Shown here piece by piece: positions 55,359 through 64,000 of a stretch of DNA of 64,000 nt. The position numbers and the translations under genes were made by a program. Location of the stretch: the NCBI RefSeq assembly GCF_003286085.1, contig NW_020825289.1, positions 4,526,001-4,590,000 of the forward strand, in the 5' to 3' direction. The notes below the pieces were generated by a model. The model did no database searches and was not told the origin of the DNA. It saw only the letters and a program-made list of their open reading frames with translations. The stretch comes from Drosophila persimilis. Its lineage: Eukaryota; Arthropoda; Insecta; Diptera; Drosophilidae. The number at the start of each line of letters is the position of its first letter. The stretch's first letter is position 1.

Positions 55359-56450
55359 GTGTGACAGCGGAGTTATCGTTAAAACATACCGTCCGACCCT
55401 CAGAAACACACCAAAATATACCGCCTGATTCTAAAAATATACCGTAAATATACTGAAGAATTCAAGATCTATTACACATATTCCTCGTTTTTGATATTCC
55501 GTGGAATATTACTAGCTAAATAAAACAGTGAGCCCTGCCCACCTAGTTTCATACGATTGATGAATCAATTTTTTAATTAACTGTTTTATTTTTAATACTT
55601 GCTTTTATTGGATTTTGCGTAAAAAAGGTTTTAACGAAATAGGCCAAACAAAAACAACGAGAAAGGATAGTCGTTCATATTGCTCAATTTTTATATTCCG
55701 TTAAATAATTCTGGCCAACTAAAGCCCTTAGTTCTGCCCACGTAATTTTATGCCATTGATAAATAAATTTTCAACAAGATTGGACAGTTTTTAGACCTTG
55801 CTTTTATTGTATTTTGACTAAGCAAGGTTTAAACAAAAGAGTTTAAGAAAAAATATATGCCCTTGTATACCCTATTTCGTTAATTTAATATAATTTCTCA
55901 AATTGATAGGTTTTAGACGAATTGATGCATATGATTATTATCTTTTATGTACATGCATATATAGATACATATCTCGATCCTGATACCCGTTATTGGTCTC
56001 TGTAAGAAGACAATAAACTGTAAAATATCGTTGTAATAGCTTTAAAACAGAGACTAAATTGTTGTTGCTTTCTTTGGAGCCTGGGATTAATTCTATAATA
56101 TCTATTTGCATTTCATTTTTGACGATTTTTATTGGTGAAAAGCAAAAATCGCGTCGTTCCGTTTTAAACGGTTCGTAGTTTAGCGGTATATTTAAAAAAA
56201 AACTAAGTTTATATGGATATATTATATGTGGTGGAATATGGAATGGGAATCATGCTGCCTACCGGTTATTACCGATTCAATACCCGATTATATACTATAT
56301 TCCTCGATTTTGATATTACAACGAAAATTACTAGCTAAATAGAACCCTCAGCCCTGCCCACATAATTTTATCCAATTAATGAATCTATTTTCTACCTGAT
56401 TTGCTTATTTAAAATACTTGACTTTGATTTTTTTTGTCTCAATTTTGGTT
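55359..56450. repeat. AT-rich interspersed repeat, copy 5
   Basis: Begins CCAGTGTGACAGCGGAGTTATCG and AAACATACCGTCCGACCCTCAG, the same start as copy 3, then ATACCGTAAATATACTGAAGAATTC, TTCCGTGGAATATTACTAGC, CCTGCCCACCTAGTTTCATACGATTGATG and CTTGCTTTTATTGGA. A second partial unit (GATATTACAACGAAAATTACTAGC, CCTGCCCACATAATTTTATCC) closes it near 56400. Non-coding. Confidence 0.6.
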
Positions 56451-56809
56451 CCTCAACAACAATATAGCGTCTCGTATGATTAAAAACCGAACTTAGCACA
56501 CCTAAGCCCCCTCGATTTAAATAGTTCAACTACTTGAGGCAAATGGCGGAAAATATTACTTATTTCTGAACTTAAAAAAATCACGATAGCTTTCATCTGA
56601 ACTAAGCTAAAATTCTTAAAGTTGTATCATATTCTCTGTCATATTCCCCAGTCATTCAACACCATTCCATAATTCAGCTGCATAGTATCTTATCCTTAAA
56701 AAAAGACGAAAATAGAGAACAACATTTAACCGCAATCGGTTAATCGTCGTCCCACGAAATTTAACTGTTTTTCTCAAACAACTATACTCAAGCCACGTCC
56801 ACATTTGTA

Positions 56810-57030
56810 TCCCAGATACTCAAAGAGAGAATATAGGGGTATATTAGATTTGTGGTGAAAATGGATGTGTAACGCTCAGAAGGAAGAGTTTCCGACCCCA
56901 TAAAGTATATATGTATATTCTTGAGCTGCATCAATAGTCTGTCCCGATGAGCGCCTAGATGTCAGAGACTAAAAGAACTATAGCAACCCAATTTTGTATC
57001 ACGACTCCTGTTAGTTCTCACTGTGAAAAA
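56810..57030 (+). mobile_element. DINE-1-like fragment, copy H
   Basis: Short relic: TATCCCAGATACTCAAAGAGAGAATATAGGGGTATATTAG, GTTTCCGACCCCATAAAGTATATATG, then directly GAGCGCCTAGATGTCAGAGACTA and the GTTAGTTCTCACTGTG segment. The GTCY run is lost. More diverged than copies C-F, hence older. Confidence 0.6.
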
Positions 57031-58849
57031 TTGATTACAAAACTTAAATGATATATATATGTATATATTAATACATCTCGATCCCGATACCTATTCTTGG
57101 TCCCCGAAAGAAAACCAAAAACTTAAAACAGCGACTGACTAGTTTCCTCAATTATATAGAATGAGTGACATGGATTTATAGTATTATATTTAAACTTTTT
57201 AAAGATCGAACATGTTAATTCAAATTATGTTTTTGAATACGTTTATATTTTTTATCGAAGTTGAGGAATTCAATACTAGGAATGTATATAACTACACATT
57301 TTGTATATACTTATGTACATACATATACATACAACCATAACATGTAAATTTTCCTTAATTATATACAAAAGAAAGGTATCACGGAGAAATCCATTACGAA
57401 ATAGATTTCTTCAAAGACCTTGACCCTCGCTGCGCCTCGATTATCCTATTAAATGTGTTGTTTATGATCCTCAAATGTCCGATGCATACGCACGCCACCT
57501 ACGTACGAATTCACATCTACTCCCTCTACCCTTTCCCATTAAGGAGAACAATTGCAAGTGTCCTTGAAACTTAAGGGTGAAGAATTGATTTCAATGGATG
57601 CGACTGTTCTGTCTATGTAAATGAACGTGCCTTGGAGGTAGAATAGGAGGACAGCTGTATGTAAATTAGTATCGGGACCTAAAGCTATAGCCATCCATCC
57701 TAGTAGGTCAATCAATCCAAAAACAACCATTACAACCATTCGATCTTGATCTTAATGGCAGTTTTTAGTACAAAGTTTCTATTGGAAATTTACTTATTTA
57801 GTAGTCTGCATCCTTTATTGAATTATATTATCTACCTACCTGCATACACTTTCATGAATTCCTGAATGTAGATTTATTCACAGTCAACTGAGAAAATTGG
57901 TCCAAGGACATGTCTAATTGTTCCCTAAAATTTGAAAGGGTAGAAGATGCAAATGTAGGCGTTCTGTTTTCACAAAGAAAACAAATAGGGAAATTAGCGT
58001 TACTTATTGGTGATCAAGGTCATTAAGCAATCTCAAAGGCATTTGTTTCTTCCGAATGAACTAAAATTTTTTTAAATCATTTTCATGGACATTTTGATCT
58101 AACATGCGACCAGAAACTGGAGAAGCTATAGATGTAAAGGATGGCAGTTGCTAAAACACCTTGGTAGGAAAATAAATGGGTAGGTGGAGATCATAATGTA
58201 CCATATTTTGCATGTCTATAAATAAATATTAATAAACAAAACAATAATATAAACCCATTTCCACATACCTTTGTTATATAAATTGAATGAAACTTAACCA
58301 ATTGTATGTATTGTATGTAATTTCATTACTTTGATCTGAAAATCTACTAAAATAAAATAGTCATGTTTTCCTGTACTGCTTTCTCCTTTAAGAAAGATGA
58401 TTATTGATAAAAGTTGTTCCTCAAAGCGAAATAAGTTGTTTGTTAAGATAATGTGAATTGATTTATGAGAGAATGTGAAGTGATAAAGTAAAAAATAACA
58501 ATGAAAAATCGTACTCTCGTTACCCCCTTTTAAAGTAAATGAACTGCCTTAGATTATTCTGTTCCGTGTCGCAGATTTTTTTACTTGACTATATTTAGCA
58601 AAAGTCGAATTCTATTTCGCGTACGTTCGCGACCACATGTTTAATGCTATCATTATGAAAACTAAAAATTGGATGAGCCCCATCTTTTGTACTAAACATA
58701 GACCTTACAAAGTTATATCGAAACGACTAAAAAAAACCTGGGGAAAATTGCTACGCATTTTGAAAGTGCCAGGAATTAACGGGAAAACAAGCACACGTTA
58801 CAGAATGTTAATCAGACGTTGTGGCAACATTAATTTGTAGCAACACATT
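57031..58849. other. Non-coding intergenic DNA
   Basis: AT-rich with GTATATAC/ACATACATATAC runs near 57290-57340. Nothing here is convincingly coding; the 67-codon basic ORF at 58637 and a 66-codon minus ORF at 57539 look accidental. Confidence 0.4.
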
Positions 58850-60310
58850 CCGAATACTCTGGATATTATAGAATTGCGGAAATGTTTGTCATCTAATGCA
58901 CCAATAAATGCAAAAACTAGTCAGTCTCTGTTCTAAAGCTATCATAACGATATTTTACAGTTTATTGTCTTCTTACAGAGACCAAGAATGGGTATTGGGA
59001 TAAGGATATACAAGAAACTAATCAAATACATGAATATGTCAAAAACATATCAATTTTATTTATTAATAATAAATAATTAATAATAATAATATATAAAATT
59101 ACTGATATAGGGTATATAAAGGTCCGGTTCACAGGCAAAAAGTCTTCAAATACCAGCAACATTGAGACTGTTTTTTGTTAAAGTATTTTGTTTAAACCTT
59201 GTTTTAGCCAAAATACAATAAAAGCAAGGACTAAAAACTAGCCAATCTTGTAGAAAATTTATTCATCAATGGAATAAAACTATGTGGGCATGGCTGAAGG
59301 ATTTAGTTAGCCAGAATTATTCAACGAAATATAAAAATTCAACAATTGGAACTCACTTAAGAGAGAGAGCAAAAATCGCGTTCCATGTTGCGGCAACATG
59401 CAAGCAACATTGCATACCCTAGGAAAGGATATTATAGATTTGAGAAAATGTTTGTCATCCCGTATTGAGCAGGATTTTACATACCCTGGGGAAATGGATG
59501 TTATAGAACTGAGAAAATGTTTGTCATCTAATGCACTAATATAGGCCAAAACTATTCAGTCTCTGTTTTAAATGTATTTCAACGATATTTTGAAGGTCTA
59601 CTTACAGAAACCAAGAATGGGTATCGGGTTCGAGATATATTTACATGACCCTAATCATATGCATTTATACATATGTCTAAAACATAACAATCTGAGATAA
59701 TTTCTATATTAATTGCGTTTTTAAACAGCTTGGAAAAACAGTTTCTTCATATATATTAACGAAATAGGGTATAGCTGAGCCCAGGCTCCGGTTAGCGTGA
59801 CATTTCATACTCACTTACGTTACATTCCATACCCACCTACGTTGCGACTGTTTTTTTGTTGACCTTTTTTGTTTAAACCTTGTTTTCTACACTATACAAT
59901 AAAAGAGAGTACTTAAAAGTAGTCAATCAGGTAGAAAATTGATTCATTAATCGGATAAAATTATGTGGGCAGAACTAAAGGTTTTAGTTACTGAGGTTTA
60001 TTCAACGGAATAAAGAAATTGAACAATTGGAACGATTTTTCTCTTGCGTTTTAAGTCGTTTCATTTGTTTGACCATTTTCGCCAAAACCTTTTTTTACGC
60101 AAAATGCAATAAAAGCAAGTAATAAGAATAAGCCAGTCAAGTAGAAAATTGATTCATCAATGGGCTAAAATTATGTGGGCACGGCTAAATGTGCTATATA
60201 GCTGAGAATATTCCACGGAAGATCAGAAACGAGGAATCTGTAAAATAGTCAGTATATTTGCGGTATATTTTTAAAACGAGGCGGTATATTTCGGTATATC
60301 TTATCGATAA
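58850..60310. repeat. AT-rich interspersed repeat, copy 6 (reverse, multiple units)
   Basis: The family appears in inverse orientation: TATGTGGGCA(T/G)GGCT / TTATGTGGGCA at about 59282, 59961 and 60173, with TCCAATAAAAGCAAG-type complements (TACAATAAAAGCAAG near 59214, TGCAATAAAAGCAAG near 60107), and ends with CAGTATATTTGCGGTATATTTTTAAAACGAGGCGGTATATTTCGGTATATC. At least three partial units are joined. The ATACCG end points at the DRE site at 60301. Confidence 0.58.
60301..60310. promoter_or_regulatory. DRE-type site TTATCGATAA
   Basis: Perfect palindromic TATCGATA, the DREF/BEAF-32 core, right at the edge of repeat copy 6 and about 400 bp before a candidate transcript start. Such sites mark housekeeping promoters and domain boundaries in Drosophila. 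Confidence 0.5.
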
Positions 60311-60334
60311 ACTTTATTCAAATTCTTCGGGCTG

Positions 60335-61133
60335 ATGTTAACTGTTAATACTTTTTTCCCAACCGCCGATCGAGTCGGACGCGCGCGCGCATTGAATTCA
60401 AAAAAGAGCAAGAGCAAGAGCAAGAGCAAGAGATCTCTCACACTCGACACTCGCTCGCCCGCCAGAAAAAGTTTTACCAATCAAGTTTTTTATTTCGCAA
60501 TAAAAAAGAAACAAAACTTCAACCTAGTTAAAGTTAATGTCGTTGTCGTGGTGAACGATTCGTGAGTGTGGTGTGCTGTGCTGTGTACATGTGCTAGTGT
60601 GGATCGCTGCGTCGCAGAAGAAGAAGATGTGCAAGCAGGAAAAACAAAAGAGAAATTGAATAAAATTAAAGTCCGCGTTGGATGGCCAATATAGTGAGCG
60701 AATAAAGCTTCATGTGTTCTTAAAAATATGAATAGTAGTACCACCGAGAGTTGTGTTCCCCCGCCTTCGAAGATCACCAACTACACACACACACACACGA
60801 GACCACGAAAGCTGGGTGTTGGTGTTGAAATCGAAATTGAAAGTTGTTGTGGGTGAGACCAACAGCACTGCCAACGGAATAGAACGCGTCGTCGCGTGTG
60901 TGTATCCCTCACATACACACTCTCGCCCACTGGAGCTGTGGCTAAAAGAGATTGGATTGTGAAAGGGGAAAGCTCGACTTGGTCGCACACATGTGTACAG
61001 ACCCACGCAAACACACACGCACTCGAATCGCATATCATATCCACCGTGAACGAACTGATCGAGGAATTTATCCATTGAGTCTTAGTTTAGTGCAAGGGAT
61101 TAAACAATTTTCGATCAATTGCTAATGAAAGAG
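60335..61133 (+). other. Candidate 5' exon of a gene extending beyond the window
   Basis: Compositionally distinct, CA/GA-rich sequence typical of long Drosophila 5' UTRs, including an AAGAGCAAGAGCAAGAGCAAGAG run at about 60402-60430 and ACACACACACAC tracts near 60783. Short upstream ORFs are present (for instance ATG AAT AGT AGT at 60728). It ends with ATG AAA GAG followed by the good donor GTAAGC at 61134, so a coding start of three codons is conceivable. No protein family can be read. The rest of the window would be its first intron. Inference only. Confidence 0.35.
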
Positions 61134-64000
61134 GTAAGCTTTGCTGTATATTTACCACTCGTATTCACATACATAGTGGAGTTCGGTTAAATGAGCCAGA
61201 AACTTTTCCATCGGCTGGCATTGCAACATCTTCAACGAAACGAAAAACCCAAACTTTTGCGATGGTACGCGTGTCTACATGCACCTAAGCATACATAAAA
61301 CGCAGAGCTACCAAGGTCAAACACTAATTTAATAGTCGCAGAGAAAAACATTCCAAAGCCAGACCAGACCGAGCTTAAAGCCAAAGTTGGGCCTGAACGA
61401 AGTTCCGATATAGCGAACGTCTGTTCGTAGCTATCCAATCTTCGTCATCGTGATCATCATTAACAGGGCAACAACAACAACAACAGCTAAAGCAAAAGCA
61501 ACAGCTACGGCTACAAAGCGCAGCCAACCAAAAGACAAGAAAGGCTTAGTGACCTTCATGGCATGGCGTGCTTTTGTCTGCGTAATATTTTGTTTGTGTG
61601 TGTGTGTATTTGTATGCATGTCATGAAATTTGAAGACATACTCGTACACACGTTCATACCTATGTACAGATATAATCTGTATATAATGGTAGTGGTTGAC
61701 GGCTAACTGAACTGCTTTCCAATAAGAGTGAAGGTGAAAAAGCACACCACACCACAAGCATATGTATGCGCACACAGACAATGAACATGCAAGCGCACAA
61801 TTACAGGCCGATCGCGCAGATGTTACAAAATATGCTATATGTACATGCACACAAACATATATGAACATATTTACAAGTATATACACACGTTTGTCTGTCG
61901 GTCTGTGCACTTACAAAGAGTGGAGGAATATGTATTTTATAGTAATATGTGACGAAAGCTTTGAACATTCTACAATCGAAAACTATCTTACTGAAAGGGG
62001 AAATGGAGAAATCCAAAACAAAATACTTCCATTGTACATATGTATGTATTTATCATTTCCTTGGAGAGCCTCAATCTCAATGCCCAAAAGTACTGTCCTA
62101 TCGTATCTTTCCCAGCATGTATCGTTCGCCTCATAAGTTATGTAATTCAAATTTGGGTCACTTTTACGAGTGTAGCATTTACAGCAAGTACAATGGCGCG
62201 GCGACGACGACTCTTTGCCATTTTCTGCGGGGCGGCCAGAGAGCTTTCGTGAAAGGGGAAAGAGCACAGCTCTGAGTTGCGAGTGCGAGTGTGTTGGTGC
62301 AGAAACAAGTTTAGCCCCCTCTCCACACCGCTCCGCTCCCTTTTTATAAGCTCTCATACAACTTTCAAAATATTTCGAATGCGCTTTCTCTTTTGTGGCC
62401 CCCGTTCTCTTCGTTTTCAATCTGCACCAGACATGTGCTTATACACTCACAATCTGCATAAATGATACTCTCACTCACATTAAAGAAAGAGTAGTGGAAA
62501 AACATTGCATTACATTGGAACGATGACGACTACAAAAATCTGAAAGTATAAAGTAATATGTATGTACATACATACATACATATTTATATACGAACTTACG
62601 TTCTCTGTATGTAAATATTTATGCGAGTGTGTTCGTTTTGTTTAGCTCTTTTTTTTTTACTAATACACAGACATACAGCACAGAGAAAAAGAAAAGCTTT
62701 TTGTGAAAGGTGATTTTTATGCGCGTTTTGTGAGTTAGCGTGTTTTGTTTTGTCTCACTTTTGCGCTCGATCATCTCTGCTTTGTCCCTTTCATTCCCAT
62801 TTCGAGTTGTTTTGTATGTATGTATGTATGAATGTATGTTGTACACTCGGCAACACCAGTCTGAGCCCAAAGTGGAGAAAAATGTCGAAATGTTTATGAT
62901 CGCATCAAATGAAAGTACGGCAGGAATGATGTTCCATTTGAAAATAACTCAAACGCGTTTCCGCAGACGTCGGAGCCCAGTGTATGCATTTATGAAAGCC
63001 AGTTATTGTATGTATGTATGTACATATGTGGTTGTACATTTCCAATTGCGAAATCTGAAAGCGTTTGTAGAAAGGAATGAATATCCATGACGAATAGAAG
63101 GAATGAGAGGATTGGAATCCAGTATTCAACTTTATTCCATTAGCACCGTTTCTGACTTGCCCAACGTTAGAACTAGCCTGTCATCTCCCCGTTCCTCCCC
63201 CCGCAATCTTTCCCACAAACGATCGTGCTCTTTCAGCTTTCGCTTCCCATGAAAAATAACACAACTACGAAGTGGAGTGGAGCGTCGGCGAGGGGGGAAG
63301 CCATTCTCCCATTCTCTTGGTGCTGTGCCAAGCCAGTCATTCAAGTTTTATTGAAAGTGAACGTTTCGTCTCCCAGTGAAGCAGAGGCAAAAGCAGCGAC
63401 GCAGCAGAGCGTAACAAAAAGCAAGACTATCTTTTCGAAGTTTTCAGATCTGCTGAACTTTAGCTTTGTTGAGAGCTTACAAGCCATGCTCTTGCACAAT
63501 ACAGTAATAGCCCCATAAAGTGAGCGAGTATGCATAGCTGTTCCACAGATACAGTCTCACAGTCCAGCGAATTTCAGTGTAACAATTTCATCGTATTCGG
63601 CGTTGCCTTCGCGCCAAACTCGAATCCAACACCAACACACCAACGCAACAGCAAGCTGTCGGCAGCAACAACAACATCGAAAGGGGAAAGCTTTTTTGAG
63701 GCAGTCGCGCAGAGAGAGAGAGAGAGACATAGAGAGGTAGTGGCAGAAGCAGCATAGCGAGCGTTTCTTAAGCAACTGCTATTGTGGTTGGGGGCTGCTC
63801 TATGAAGTGGAGCTTTCATCTTTTCCAGCAACAATGCTTGGGCTGTACATACGTGTGAAGGTAATGGCTGTATGCGTGTGTGTGTGGCTTGTGCAGTATT
63901 ACAAAAACAGAGATGAAGAAAAACCTAAAAACCTGATTAGTAAACATTTACTAATGCTTTGTAATTTCAATTCACACACACAACCGCTCTTCGCTATACA
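61134..64000. other. Non-coding DNA, probable long first intron or upstream region
   Basis: Rich in CA/GT dinucleotides, ATGTATGTACATACATA runs (62560-62585, 62815-62840, 63008-63030), AACAACAACAACAACAGC (about 61470) and GAGAGAGAGAGAGAGA (63711-63727). The ORFs here are low in complexity and unlike known proteins. I see no transposon of the kinds found elsewhere; it looks like regulatory single-copy DNA. Confidence 0.45.

Noticed and set aside
58637-58840. 67-codon basic ORF in intergenic DNA
   Set aside because: Lysine/arginine-rich only because of AAA/AGA-rich DNA; no motif and no conservation evidence available.
60490-61075. Minus-strand ORFs opposite the candidate 5' exon (VCVCVG-rich)
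   Set aside because: They encode CA/GT dinucleotide repeats and are artefacts of simple sequence.
63225-63834. Several overlapping ORFs near the right edge
   Set aside because: Low-complexity, overlapping in both strands, no protein-family features.

Overview
This window is eukaryotic and almost certainly from a Drosophila. It carries seven recognisable host genes, several with short (55-80 nt) fly-type introns, separated by long AT-rich spacers and many transposable elements. The genes are gbb, bgcn with wibg/Pym nested in its first intron, TBPH, Cpes, an NDUFAF3 homologue and the mitochondrial thiolase. From memory this is a D. melanogaster 60A neighbourhood (chromosome 2R, Muller C). The repeats (LOA/Bilbo-like retrotransposons, abundant DINE-1/SGM-like elements) fit an obscura-group fly; the species cannot be fixed from the sequence.

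Layout. 1-8.2 kb: gbb (+), then bgcn (-, five exons, 1215 codons) with wibg (-) in its first intron. 8.2-17 kb: an AT-rich repeat, an R1-like RT scrap, a DINE-1 copy and a damaged LOA-type element. 17-23.2 kb: TBPH (-, six exons, one intron with a GC donor) and single-exon Cpes (-). 23.9-49 kb: a transposon island with at least six DINE-1 copies, two damaged LOA-type elements, a foldback element inside an RT gene, a Tc1-like MITE, a decayed Transib/RAG1-family transposon with both ends and its target-site duplication, and pieces of displaced host genes, one of them a decayed piece of arrow. 49-55 kb: the NDUFAF3 homologue (+), another LOA copy (-), and thiolase (-). 55-64 kb: mostly non-coding repeats, then a DRE motif and a possible 5' exon of a gene running off the right edge.

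The host genes do not form one pathway. gbb is a BMP ligand; bgcn is its neighbour and acts in the germline-stem-cell differentiation programme that BMP signalling represses. wibg/Pym and TBPH act on mRNA. Cpes makes a sphingolipid. The NDUFAF3 homologue and thiolase are mitochondrial. A recurring AT-rich repeat with GTGTGACC and ATACCG motifs lies near the 5' ends of several of them, which raises the question of promoter-carrying repeats.

The most notable new structure is the 4.93-kb Transib/RAG1-type element at 38516-43445: ends beginning CACTATG, a CATTG duplication on both sides, a broken transposase matching both ends of the RAG1-type catalytic core, and nested DINE-1 copies.
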